Shown piece after piece: positions 9,395-17,304 of a stretch of DNA of 64,000 bases. Under the pieces are notes generated by a model, which saw only the letters and a list, made by a program, of their open reading frames with translations, ran no database searches and was not told where the DNA came from. The DNA is taken from assembly GCA_021372495.1 (NCBI GenBank), contig JAJFUF010000045.1, forward strand, positions 97,015 through 161,014. Direction: 5' to 3'. Each line of letters opens with the position of its first letter. Position 1 is the stretch's first letter. Made by a program: the position numbers and the translations under genes. Source of the DNA: Lysobacteraceae bacterium. Its GTDB lineage: Bacteria > Pseudomonadota > Gammaproteobacteria > Xanthomonadales > Rhodanobacteraceae.

Positions 9395-10132
9395 CTATCC
9401 GAGATCGCCGTACAGCACCTGCAGCGCCGCCAGCGCGGCGAGGCCGGCCGTCTCCGTGCGCAGGACGCGCGGGCCGAGGCGCAGTCCGGCGAAACCCGCC
9501 GCGCGCAGCGCCGCCACGTCGCGCTCGCCAAAGCCACCTTCCGGACCGACCGCCAGCAGCGCGTGGTGCGGCAGCGCGCCCAGCGCGCGCGGCGCCGTCT
9601 CGCCTTGCGGCAGCAGCGCGAGGCGAGCGGCGCCGTCGTCGGGCAGCGCCGCCAGCCACGCGTCCAGCGTCAGCGGCGCGTCGATGCCGGGCAGCCGCGC
9701 GCGCCCGCTCTGCTCGCAAGCGCTCACCGCCACCGCACGCCAGTGCGCGAGGCGCTTGTCGGCGCGCTCGCCGTCCAGGCGCACCTCGGTGCGCTCGCTG
9801 ACGATCGGCACGATGCGCGCCGCGCCCAATTCGGTCGCCTTCTGCACGATCAGGTCCATCTTCTCGCCGCGCGCGATGCCCTGCACGAGCGTCAGCCGCA
9901 GCGGCGATTCCGGCAGCGCATCGCACCGCGCGTCCACGCGTGCCGTCACCGCGCGCCTGGCGATGGAAATCAGCGTCGCCGCGTAATCGTGGCCGCCGCC
10001 GTCGAACAGCACCACCGCATCGCCCACGCCCAGCCGCAGCACGCGCGCGACGTGCTCGCCGGCCTGCTCGGGCAGCGTCACTTCGGCGCCTTCGGCGAGC
10101 GGCGCGGCGACGTGGATGCGGATCTGGCGCAT
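9395..10132 (-). CDS. rsmE: 16S rRNA (uracil-1498-N3) methyltransferase RsmE
   Basis: SPOUT-fold enzyme that methylates U1498 of 16S rRNA. The 245-residue product begins MRQIRIHVAAPL, the usual RsmE N-terminal PUA-like domain. The knotted C-terminal SPOUT domain shows AVGPEGGFGERDV and RLGPRVLRTETA, the SAM-binding signature. The start at 10132 matches family length. The frame is open 26 codons further, but that part runs through promoter-like DNA. Confidence 0.93.
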   Translation of the reverse strand: MRQIRIHVAAPLAEGAEVTLPEQAGEHVARVLRLGVGDAVVLFDGGGHDYAATLISIARRAVTARVDARCDALPESPLRLTLVQGIARGEKMDLIVQKATELGAARIVPIVSERTEVRLDGERADKRLAHWRAVAVSACEQSGRARLPGIDAPLTLDAWLAALPDDGAARLALLPQGETAPRALGALPHHALLAVGPEGGFGERDVAALRAAGFAGLRLGPRVLRTETAGLAALAALQVLYGDLG

Positions 10133-10470
10133 GAGCGTGGCGACGGACAGAGGACGCTTGATTGTACGTGGTCGCCCGTATCTGCACGCCTTCCTTTCCG
10201 CCATGCCCATGGACGTGTCGGGTCATGCGGCGAGGCCGGTTTTCTCGTCTCCCTCTCCCGCCTGGGCGGAAGAGGGGCGGGGTGAGGGTGGCGGCGCCGC
10301 AAGGCGCCCGCCGCGGGGCACCGGCAACGCCTGCGCGCATGGGATCGCGCGCCGGTCGCCTGCACGCAGGTTCCTGCGGGCGGCTTCCCGGCGCTGCCGC
10401 AACAGCAGGAATCGGATGGCGGCACCTACGCGGCGGTCCTACCGTGTCGCCATCCGAAACGGAGCCGCGC
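10133..10470. other. 338-base intergenic region with two repeat types
   Basis: The region lies between the divergent rsmE and GST genes. A minus-strand TACAAT at 10161-10166 is a plausible -10 box for rsmE. A family C repeat (CTCCCTCTCCC ... GGGGTGAGGG) occupies 10249-10290. A family D repeat (GTCGCCTGCACGCAGG) occupies about 10354-10377. Frames running through it are repeat translations, and no gene is supported. Confidence 0.7.
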
Positions 10471-11106
10471 ATGAAACTCCACGACTACCTTCCCTCGCAA
10501 AACGGCTGGAAAGTCCGCGCGCTCGCCGCGCAGCTCGGCATCGCGCTGGAGACCGAGCATGTGTCGATCTTCGAAGGCGGCGCGCGCACGCCGGCGTTCC
10601 TCGAGAAGAACCCGATGGGCGCGGTGCCGGTGCTGGAGCTGGACGACGGTCGCTGCATCGCCGAGTCGAGCGCGATCCTGTGCTTCCTCGCCGAAGGCTC
10701 GCCGCTGCTGCCGGCCGATCCGGCCGAACGCGGCCGCGTGCTGCAGTGGCTGTTCGCCGAGCAGAACCACATCGAGCCGGTGATCGGTTCGCTGCGCTAC
10801 TGGACGCTGACCGGCAAGCTGCCGCGCCGCGCCGCTTCGCTGATCGACGCCAGGCGCGCCGCCGGCGAGCAGCGCCTGGACATGATCGAGCGCCATCTCG
10901 GCCGGCACCCGTTCCTCGCCAACGACCGCTACAGCATCGCCGACCTCGCCGTCTACGCCTACGGCCACCTCGCCGAGGATGCCGGCTTCAGCTTCGCGCA
11001 GCGTCCCGCCTGGCGTGCCTGGATGGCGCGCGTCGCCGAAGCCGCCGCGCCGCTGCCGCCGGTGGTGCCGTACGGCGTCGATCCGCATTCGTCGCGCGAG
11101 CTGTAG
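10471..11106 (+). CDS. Glutathione S-transferase family protein
   Basis: A 211-residue cytosolic GST. The N-terminal thioredoxin-like domain includes KNPMGAVPVLELDDG (cis-Pro region) and ESSAILCFLAEG (glutathione gamma-glutamyl contact). An all-helical C-terminal domain follows, with NDRYSIADLAVYAY containing the conserved N-capping box. The ATG at 10471 has GGAG about 8 bases upstream. Substrate is unknown; GSTs of this length usually conjugate glutathione to electrophiles. It stands alone between repeats. Confidence 0.88.
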   Translation: MKLHDYLPSQNGWKVRALAAQLGIALETEHVSIFEGGARTPAFLEKNPMGAVPVLELDDGRCIAESSAILCFLAEGSPLLPADPAERGRVLQWLFAEQNHIEPVIGSLRYWTLTGKLPRRAASLIDARRAAGEQRLDMIERHLGRHPFLANDRYSIADLAVYAYGHLAEDAGFSFAQRPAWRAWMARVAEAAAPLPPVVPYGVDPHSSREL

Positions 11107-11119
11107 CGCCATATGCGCC

Positions 11120-11206
11120 GTAGGGCGGAACCGGCGCAGCCGGTTCCGCCGCTTGCCGAGGCGCGCGGAAGTCGCGGCGGAAGCCGCTTCGCGGATTCCG
11201 CCCTAC
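11120..11206. repeat. Family B palindromic repeat overlapping the bioA stop codon
   Basis: The unit starts GTAGGGCGGAACCGGCGCAG and ends GCGGATTCCGCCCTAC, so the ends are inverted copies. Internal GCGGAAGCCGCTTCGCGG arms form further hairpins. The final CTA of the element is the TAG stop of bioA on the minus strand. Related copies lie at 36601-36683 and, in shortened form, about 62579-62612. Confidence 0.85.
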
Positions 11207-12570
11207 GCGGCGACCGCGCGCTCGATGCCCTGCGTCGCCACGCCGACCATGAAGTCGATCTCGTCCTCGGTGATCACGTACGGCGGCATGAAGTAGACGA
11301 CGTTGCCGAGCGGGCGCAGCAGGGCGCCGTGGTCGAGGCCGTGCAGGTAGACGCGCAGGCCGCGGCGCTCGTGCGCTGGCCAGGGCGTGCGCGTCGCCTT
11401 GTCCTGCACCAGCTCGACGGCGGCGATCATGCCGGTCTGGCGCACTTCGGCGACGTGCGGGCGGTCGGCCAACGGCGCCAGTTTCGCGGCGAGGTGCGCG
11501 GCCAGCGTGCGGTTGCGCTCCAGCACCGGATCGGTGCGAAAGATCTCCAGCGTGGCCAGTGCGGCGGCGCAGGCCAGCGGATTGCCGGTGTAGCTGTGCG
11601 AGTGCAGGAACGCCTTGCCGCTGCTGTATTCGGCGTAGAAGGCGTCGTACACGCGCTGCGTGGTCAGCACCGCCGACAGCGGCATGAAGCCGCCGGTCAG
11701 TCCCTTCGACAGGCACATGAAGTCGGGGGCGACGCCGGCCTGCTCGCAGGCGAACAGCGTGCCGGTGCGGCCGAAGCCGACCGCGATTTCGTCGGCGATG
11801 AAGTGCACCTCGAACTCGTCGCACAGCGCGCGCAGGCCGGCCAGGTAGCGCGGGTGGTACATGCGCATGCCGCCGGCACACTGCACCAGCGGCTCGACGA
11901 TCACCGCGCAGACTTCGCGCGCGTGGCGCTCGAGGATCGCGCGCAGTTCGACCAGCCGGCGCTCGGCGAGCGCCTCCCACGATTCGCCGGGTTCGCGTTC
12001 GTAGGCATCCGGCGAGGGCGCCAGGATCGGCGTCAGCAGCAGCGGCGCGTAGGTTTCGCGGTACAGCGCCACGTCGCCGACCGACAGCGCGCCCAGCGTT
12101 TCGCCGTGGTAGCTGCCGGTCAGCGCGACGAAGCGGGTCTTCTCGCCGCGGCCGAGGTTGCGCCAGTAGTGGAAGCTCATCTTCAGCGCGACTTCGATCG
12201 CCGAGGAGCCGTTGTCGGCGTAGAACACGCGCTCGAGGCCGGGCGGCGTGATGCGCACCAGCGCCTCGGCCAGCTCCAGCGCGGCGTCGTGGGTGAAGCC
12301 GGCGAAGATCGCGTGCTCCAGGGTGTCGAGCTGGCGCTTCACCGCCGCGCCGATGCGCGGGTTGGCGTGGCCGAAGATGTTGGTCCACCAGGAGCTGATC
12401 GCGTCGAGGTAGCGGCGGCCGTCGTGGTCGTACAGCCACGCGCCTTCGCCGCGCGCCAGCGGGATCATCGGCACGGATTCGTGGTCGCGCATCTGCGTGC
12501 ACGGATGCCAGACCACGGCGAGGTCGCGCGCGGCCAGCGCGGCGTTGCGGGAAGCGGGAAGGGCGTTCAT
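11203..12570 (-). CDS. bioA: Adenosylmethionine-8-amino-7-oxononanoate aminotransferase
   Basis: Class III PLP aminotransferase of biotin synthesis; it transfers the amino group of SAM to KAPA to give DAPA. The 455-residue product has the N-terminal VWHPCTQMRDHE motif typical of BioA, SSWWTNIFGHANPRI, and the PLP lysine near residue 289 in CLSKGLTGGFMP. The start at 12570 is preceded by GAGGA on the minus strand. Its stop codon lies in a family B repeat. It is divergent from gspN across 72 bases; no BirA-type operator is recognisable there. Confidence 0.95.
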   Translation of the reverse strand: MNALPASRNAALAARDLAVVWHPCTQMRDHESVPMIPLARGEGAWLYDHDGRRYLDAISSWWTNIFGHANPRIGAAVKRQLDTLEHAIFAGFTHDAALELAEALVRITPPGLERVFYADNGSSAIEVALKMSFHYWRNLGRGEKTRFVALTGSYHGETLGALSVGDVALYRETYAPLLLTPILAPSPDAYEREPGESWEALAERRLVELRAILERHAREVCAVIVEPLVQCAGGMRMYHPRYLAGLRALCDEFEVHFIADEIAVGFGRTGTLFACEQAGVAPDFMCLSKGLTGGFMPLSAVLTTQRVYDAFYAEYSSGKAFLHSHSYTGNPLACAAALATLEIFRTDPVLERNRTLAAHLAAKLAPLADRPHVAEVRQTGMIAAVELVQDKATRTPWPAHERRGLRVYLHGLDHGALLRPLGNVVYFMPPYVITEDEIDFMVGVATQGIERAVAA

Positions 12571-12577
12571 GGCTTGC

Positions 12578-12583
12578 TATGAT
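12578..12583 (+). promoter_or_regulatory. Extended -10 box candidate for gspN
   Basis: TATGAT is preceded by TTGC, giving a TGN extended -10 context, in the short bioA-gspN divergent region. No good -35 is visible at the right distance. It would give a leader of about 50 bases before the gspN ATG. Confidence 0.4.
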
Positions 12584-12642
12584 CCTCGCGTAACGCGCCG
12601 CGGCTCAAGTCGCGCGGCGTTTTTCCTTCCAGCCGAAGCCCG

Positions 12643-13398
12643 ATGACACGCTCGCGCATCGCTCTCGTTGGCCTCGCCGTGCTGCTGCTGGCGCTTGCCG
12701 CGCTGCTGTGCTGCCTGCCCGCGCGCCTGGCGCTGCGGCTGGCCGGCGAGCGGCTGGGGCCGCTGCGGCTGGAGGGCGCGAGCGGCAGCCTGTGGCGGGG
12801 TCGCGCGGTGCAGGCATGGTGGGGGCCGCGCGCGCTGGGCGCGCTGGACTGGACGCTGGCGCGGGGCCCGCTGCTGGCCGGCCGCGTCGAATCCACCTTC
12901 GCGCTGCGCGCCGCGGACGGCTTCACGCTGGGCGGCGCGGCGGCGCGCGAGGGCGAACGCATCGACCTGCGCGAGGTGACGCTGGACCTGCCGGCTGCGC
13001 GGCTGGCGCCGCTGCTGGACGACGATCCGCTGCCGGTGCGCGGCGCGATCCGCGGGCGCATCGGCGCGGCGCGGCTCGTGCGCGGCTGGCCGACGCGGCT
13101 CGACGCGCAATTCGTCTGGCGGGACGCCGCGCTGGGCGCCGATGCGGTGCGGCTGGGCGACGTGGCGATCGTGACGGCGGTACAGCCCGACGGCAGCATC
13201 GGCGGCACGCTGCGCAACGGCGGCGGCGAGGTCGCGGTCGACGGCCGTTACCGCGTTCTGCCGCTGGGCTGGACGTTGCAGGCGAAGCTCGCGCCGCGCA
13301 CGGACGATGCGCGCGTGCGCCGCGCGCTGGCGCGGTTCGGCAAGCCGGCGGCGGACGGCAGCGTGAGCCTGCGGATCAGGCATGGCGTGGTCTGGTGA
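12643..13398 (+). CDS. gspN: Type II secretion system protein N
   Basis: A 251-residue inner-membrane protein with one N-terminal transmembrane helix (GLAVLLLALAALLCCLPARL) and a periplasmic beta-rich domain. LRLEGASGSLWRGRA is the characteristic GspN/XpsN motif. In Xanthomonas XpsN interacts with the secretin XpsD. The other gsp genes are not in this window, so gspN is separated from its operon or part of an incomplete set elsewhere. A small CTGCCCT/AGGGCAG hairpin (13419-13437) lies after the stop. Confidence 0.85.
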   Translation: MTRSRIALVGLAVLLLALAALLCCLPARLALRLAGERLGPLRLEGASGSLWRGRAVQAWWGPRALGALDWTLARGPLLAGRVESTFALRAADGFTLGGAAAREGERIDLREVTLDLPAARLAPLLDDDPLPVRGAIRGRIGAARLVRGWPTRLDAQFVWRDAALGADAVRLGDVAIVTAVQPDGSIGGTLRNGGGEVAVDGRYRVLPLGWTLQAKLAPRTDDARVRRALARFGKPAADGSVSLRIRHGVVW

Positions 13399-13531
13399 GC
13401 ACGTCCGACAAGATCCCCCTGCCCTGGAAGAGGGCAGGTCAGCGTCCGGCTGATATGCGCGCATCGGCGCCAGCGGACCCGCACCCACCATGCCTCTCGC
13501 CGAGGGAGAGGGGCCATTCCAGGAGCGCACG

Positions 13532-14317
13532 ATGAGCGTGGATGCCGCTTTTCTCGACCGCGCGCTGGCGACGGCGCGCGAGGCCGCGGGCGCCGCGGCC
13601 GAGGTGTTGCGCCACTACTGGCGGCGCGAGGTGCAGGTCGAACTGAAGGCCGACGCCACGCCGGTCACGGTTGCCGACCGCGAGGCCGAGGCGGCGATCC
13701 GCGCGGTGCTGCGCGCGGCATTCCCCGACCACGCGATCTACGGCGAGGAACTCGGCCGCGACGGCGGCGGCGATTTCCTCTGGCTGGTCGATCCGCTGGA
13801 CGGCACCAAGAGCTTCGTGCGGCGCACGCCGTTCTTCTCCACGCAGATCGCGCTGATGCACCGCGGCGCGCTGGTTGCCGGCGTGTCCTGCGCGCCGGTC
13901 TACGGCGAGACGATGTGGGCGCGCGCCGGCGGCGGCGCCTTCCTCGACGGCGTGCGCGCGCAGGTGGCCGACACGCGCGAACTGGCGCAGGCGTCGCTGT
14001 CCACCGGCAACGTCAAGACGCTGACCGCGGGCCCGCGCTGGGCGGCGCTGGGCGCGCTGATCCGCGACAGCAACCGCATCCGCGGCTACGGCGATTTCTG
14101 CCACTACCACCTGCTGGCGCGCGGCGGGCTGGACCTGGTGATCGAGTCCGACGTCAACATCCTCGACATCGCCGCGCTGGCGGTGATCGTGCGCGAGGCC
14201 GGCGGCGTGTTCACCGACCTCGACGGGCGCGAACTTTCGCCGGACACCACCAGCGTGCTGGCCGGCGTGCCGGCGATCCACGCCGAGGCGCTGCGCCGGT
14301 TCGCGCGGAGTGCGTGA
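13532..14317 (+). CDS. hisN: Inositol-monophosphatase-family phosphatase (HisN-like histidinol-phosphatase)
   Basis: A 261-residue Mg2+-dependent phosphatase of the IMPase/FIG superfamily. YGEELGRDGGGDFLWLVDPL contains the metal ligands, and DPLDGTKSFVRRTPFFSTQI carries the DPxDGT signature with the HisN-like KSFVRxxPxF stretch. The second metal motif is relaxed, reading NILDIAALAVIVREAGG instead of WD-x-AA. It probably dephosphorylates histidinol phosphate, although inositol phosphates cannot be excluded. The ATG at 13532 follows AGGAG. Confidence 0.75.
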   Translation: MSVDAAFLDRALATAREAAGAAAEVLRHYWRREVQVELKADATPVTVADREAEAAIRAVLRAAFPDHAIYGEELGRDGGGDFLWLVDPLDGTKSFVRRTPFFSTQIALMHRGALVAGVSCAPVYGETMWARAGGGAFLDGVRAQVADTRELAQASLSTGNVKTLTAGPRWAALGALIRDSNRIRGYGDFCHYHLLARGGLDLVIESDVNILDIAALAVIVREAGGVFTDLDGRELSPDTTSVLAGVPAIHAEALRRFARSA

Positions 14318-14329
14318 GCAGCGCGGAAC

Positions 14330-14426
14330 GGGCAGGGAGAGGGGGCGCGCGCAGCGCGGGACGATGATGCGCGGCCGTCCTGCGGACGGCTCCCCCTCAC
14401 CCCGACCCCCGCCGGGGAGAGGGAGG
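14330..14426. repeat. Family C repeat pair
   Basis: Half-sites GGGCAGGGAGAGGGGG (14330-14345) and CTCCCCCTCACCCCGACCCC ... GGGGAGAGGG (about 14390-14425) face each other in the hisN-nudE intergenic DNA. The sequence is closely similar to 10249-10290 and 29923-30034. Confidence 0.75.
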
Positions 14427-14516
14427 CAAACGCGGTGCCGGGTTTCCGCTCGGCATCCGCCCGCATCGCGGCCAGGATCGCGGCGAATGTCTGCGGGATT
14501 CGTCATCCGCAGCCGC

Positions 14517-14522
14517 TACAAT
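14517..14522 (+). promoter_or_regulatory. -10 box six bases before the nudE start (leaderless candidate)
   Basis: TACAAT is followed by six bases and then ATG, so transcription would begin at or next to the start codon. No Shine-Dalgarno sequence is present. thyA has the same arrangement. Confidence 0.5.
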
Positions 14523-14528
14523 CGGCGC

Positions 14529-15089
14529 ATGTCCCGCAAACCCCCCGTGATCCACGCCACTCGCCCGGTCGATGCCAGCCGCTTCCTGCGCGTCGAGCAG
14601 GTCGACCTCGAATTCTCCAACGGCGAGCGCCGCACCTACGAACGCCTGAAGGGTTCCGGCCTCGGTGCGGTGATCATCGTGCCGGTGCGCGATCCGGAAA
14701 CGGTGCTGCTGATCCGCGAATACGGCGTCGGCGTGAACCGCTACGAGCTCGGCCTGCCCAAGGGCCGGCTCGACCGCGACGAGACGGTCGAACAGGGCGC
14801 CGACCGCGAGCTGAAGGAGGAAGTCGGCTGCGGCGCGCGCCAGCTCAGCGTGCTCGGCCGGCTGTCGCTGTCGCCGGCCTACATGACCCACGAGACCTAC
14901 GTGGTGCTGGCGCAGGATCTCTATCCCGAGCGCCTGCCGGGCGACGAGCCGGAGGAACTGGAAGTGGTGCCGTGGAAGTTCGCCGAGCTGCACAAGCTGC
15001 TGGGGCGCGAGGACGTCACCGAGGGCCGCTCCATCGCCGCGCTGTTCATGGCGCGCGAATACCTCGCCGGCCGCTTCCGCCCGGCATGA
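14529..15089 (+). CDS. nudE: ADP-compound (Nudix) hydrolase NudE
   Basis: A 186-residue Nudix hydrolase that cleaves ADP-ribose, NADH and related dinucleotides. The Nudix box runs through GLPKGRLDRDETVEQGADRE and LKEEVG. The C-terminal GREDVTEGRSIAALFMARE motif is characteristic of NudE. The ATG lacks a Shine-Dalgarno sequence but sits six bases after a TACAAT box. It overlaps cysQ by ATGA and starts a three-gene operon nudE-cysQ-mazG whose members all remove nucleotide by-products. Confidence 0.92.
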   Translation: MSRKPPVIHATRPVDASRFLRVEQVDLEFSNGERRTYERLKGSGLGAVIIVPVRDPETVLLIREYGVGVNRYELGLPKGRLDRDETVEQGADRELKEEVGCGARQLSVLGRLSLSPAYMTHETYVVLAQDLYPERLPGDEPEELEVVPWKFAELHKLLGREDVTEGRSIAALFMAREYLAGRFRPA

Positions 15090-15898
15090 GCACGCTGGAG
15101 CGCTACTGCCGCGAGGCGTCGCTGCTGGCGCGGCAGGCGGCCGCGGCCATCCTCGAGATCTACGCCGGCAGCTTCGGCGTCGAGCACAAGGACGACGCCT
15201 CGCCGCTGACCGCGGCCGACCTGGCCGCGAACCGCATCCTCGTCGACGGCCTGCGCGCGCTGACGCCGGACACCCCGGTGCTGTCGGAGGAATCCGCCGC
15301 CGCGCCGTGGAGCGAGCGGCAAGGCTGGACGCGCTACTGGCTGGTCGATCCGCTCGACGGCACGCGCGAGTTCATCAAGCGCAACGGCGAGTTCACCGTC
15401 AACGTCGCGCTGGTCGAAAACCACCGCGCGGTGATGGGCGTGGTGCTGGCGCCGGTGACCGGCGAGCTGTACCGCGCGACCGCGGGCGGCGGCGCGTTTC
15501 GCGAGCGCGCGCCGGGCGCGCTGCCCGAACCGCTGGCCACGCGCGCCGCGGCGCGGCCGCTGGTGGTGGCCGGCAGCCGCTCGCACGGCAATCCGCAGCA
15601 GGCGGCGCTGCTGGCCGCGCTGGGCGAGCACGTGCTGGTGCCGATGGGCTCCTCGCTGAAGTTCTGCCTGCTGGCGCGCGGCGACGCCGACTTGTACCTG
15701 CGCCTCGGCCCGACCAGCGAATGGGACACTGCCGCCGCGCAGTGCGTGCTGGAGGAGGCCGGCGGCGCGGTGCTCGACCTCGACGGTCGTCCGCTCAGGT
15801 ACAACGCCAAGCAATCGCTGCTCAACCCCGACTTTCTCGCCGTCGGCGATCCGCGCGTGGACTGGACCGCGCGCCTGAAACAGGCCCCCGCGCCATGA
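15086..15898 (+). CDS. cysQ: 3'(2'),5'-bisphosphate nucleotidase CysQ
   Basis: A 270-residue Li+-sensitive phosphatase that converts PAP to AMP during sulfate assimilation. It has LSEESAAAPW (first metal ligand), LVDPLDGTREFIKRNGEFTV (DPLDGTxEFI, diagnostic of CysQ) and SEWDTAAAQCVLEEAGG (second metal motif). The ATG overlaps the nudE stop, and its TGA overlaps the mazG ATG, so translation is tightly coupled. It is a second IMPase-superfamily member within 3 kb of the hisN-like gene. Confidence 0.93.
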   Translation: MSTLERYCREASLLARQAAAAILEIYAGSFGVEHKDDASPLTAADLAANRILVDGLRALTPDTPVLSEESAAAPWSERQGWTRYWLVDPLDGTREFIKRNGEFTVNVALVENHRAVMGVVLAPVTGELYRATAGGGAFRERAPGALPEPLATRAAARPLVVAGSRSHGNPQQAALLAALGEHVLVPMGSSLKFCLLARGDADLYLRLGPTSEWDTAAAQCVLEEAGGAVLDLDGRPLRYNAKQSLLNPDFLAVGDPRVDWTARLKQAPAP

Positions 15899-16701
15899 AC
15901 GACACGCGCCGCTACACGCTCGACGACCTGCTGGCGATCATGGCGCGCCTGCGCGACCCCGAGCGCGGCTGTCCGTGGGACGTGCAGCAGAACTTCGACA
16001 CCATCGCGGCGTACACGCTGGAAGAAGCCTACGAGGTCGTCGATGCGATCGACCGCAAGGACCACGCCGCGCTGCGCGACGAGCTGGGCGACCTGCTGCT
16101 GCAGGTGGTGTTCCACGCGCGCATGGCCGAGGAGGCCGGGCTGTTCCGCTTCGCCGACGTGGTCGAGGCGATCGCCGACAAGCTGGTGCGCCGACATCCG
16201 CACGTGTTCGCCGACGCGCGCTATGCCGGCGTCGCCGAGCAGACCCGCGCGTGGGAGGCGATCAAGGCCGGGGAGCGCGCGTCCAAGGGCGAGCAGGACG
16301 CCAGCGCGCTGGCCGGCATCGCGCGCGGCCTGCCCGAATGGCAGCGCGCGCTGAAGCTGCAGCAGCGCGCGGCCACGGTCGGCTTCGACTGGCCCGGCCC
16401 GGGGCCGGTGCTGGACAAGCTGGAAGAAGAAATCGGGGAGGTACGCGCCGAGTTCGACGCCGGCGCGCCCGTCGAACGCTTCGAGGACGAGATCGGCGAC
16501 GTGCTGTTCGTGATCGTCAACCTCGCCCGTCACGCCAAGGTCGATCCCTCGCGCGCGCTGCGCGGCGCCAACGCCAAGTTCGAGCGCCGCTTCCGGCGCA
16601 TGGAAGCGCTCGCCCGCGCCGCCGGCGAAGCGCTGCCGGGCAAGACGCTGGCCGAGCAGGACGCGCTGTGGGATCGCGCCAAGGCCGAGGAGCGCGGCTG
16701 A
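15895..16701 (+). CDS. mazG: Nucleoside triphosphate pyrophosphohydrolase MazG
   Basis: A 268-residue protein of two MazG domains that hydrolyses NTPs/dNTPs to NMP and PPi. Domain 1 has CPWDVQQNFDTI and the metal-binding EEAYEVVDAI ... DELGDLLLQVVFHAR. Domain 2 has KLEEEIGEVRAEF ... FEDEIGDVLFVIVNLARH. Both ExxE-12-28-ExxD sets are intact. The start overlaps the cysQ stop by four bases. It converges with a hypothetical gene after 18 bases. Confidence 0.94.
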   Translation: MNDTRRYTLDDLLAIMARLRDPERGCPWDVQQNFDTIAAYTLEEAYEVVDAIDRKDHAALRDELGDLLLQVVFHARMAEEAGLFRFADVVEAIADKLVRRHPHVFADARYAGVAEQTRAWEAIKAGERASKGEQDASALAGIARGLPEWQRALKLQQRAATVGFDWPGPGPVLDKLEEEIGEVRAEFDAGAPVERFEDEIGDVLFVIVNLARHAKVDPSRALRGANAKFERRFRRMEALARAAGEALPGKTLAEQDALWDRAKAEERG

Positions 16702-16719
16702 CGCGCCCTCGCGCCTGCG

Positions 16720-17154
16720 TCAATCGCGCCCGCGCTGCGGCGCCCCGTCCAGCCGCGCCAGGTTTTCGTCCAGGCTCTGCCTGAGCGTGGCGATCGCCTG
16801 ATCCGCATTGGCCGGCTTCAGTTGCGCCCGCGCGAGGCGGTCGTAGACGTAGTTGCGCACGGTCGGGTTCCGCGTCTTCGCCAACACGTCCTTGTACAGC
16901 GCGGGCAGCTCCCTGGCGCGGCCTTCGATCAGGTACAGCCGCTCGATCCGGCGCAGGTCGCCGATCGCCGCGCGCGCGGGCGCGGCCTCGCCGCGCATGC
17001 GCATGCCGGGCATGCGGTGGCCGCCGAATCCGCCGGCTTGCACGGAGGCGCCGGCCGGGTCGGGCAGGGCGGCGCCGGGCGCGGCCAGGGCGCAGGGCGC
17101 GCCGCCGGCCACCAGCGTGCCGAGGACGAGGGCGAGGATGGTGTTGCGGGACAT
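16720..17154 (-). CDS. Small exported hypothetical protein
   Basis: 144 residues. The N-terminus has a Sec-type signal (NTILALVLGTLVAGGAPCAL followed by AAPGAAL). A short Gly/Met-rich stretch comes next, then a helical domain (residues about 60-135) with RRIERLYLIEGRARELPALY and QAIATLRQSLDENLARLDG. The start at 17154 is preceded by AGGAG. I do not recognise the family; the helical part may bind a partner or act as a periplasmic chaperone-like module. It is divergent from the DUF4097 gene. Confidence 0.6.
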   Translation of the reverse strand: MSRNTILALVLGTLVAGGAPCALAAPGAALPDPAGASVQAGGFGGHRMPGMRMRGEAAPARAAIGDLRRIERLYLIEGRARELPALYKDVLAKTRNPTVRNYVYDRLARAQLKPANADQAIATLRQSLDENLARLDGAPQRGRD

Positions 17155-17304
17155 GGGGGTTCTCCTGTGGGATACGTTCCCACCGACCGGAAACGCGCCG
17201 GCGGCGGCCGGGTTGACCACCCTGCCATCGGTCATGGCCGCCGCGCTTAAACGCCGTACCGCCGGCGCGCATCCCATCGTCGTCTGCCACCCGGGAGTAT
17301 CGCC

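Noticed and set aside
10162..10470. N-terminal extension of the GST by 103 residues
   Set aside because: The extension reads through repeats, and the ATG at 10471 has a ribosome site and the exact GST start.
12571..12642. BirA operator between bioA and gspN
   Set aside because: No TTGTAAAC-type inverted repeat is visible in the 72 bases.
13419..13437. Intrinsic terminator after gspN
   Set aside because: The CTGCCCT/AGGGCAG stem is short and no T run follows it.
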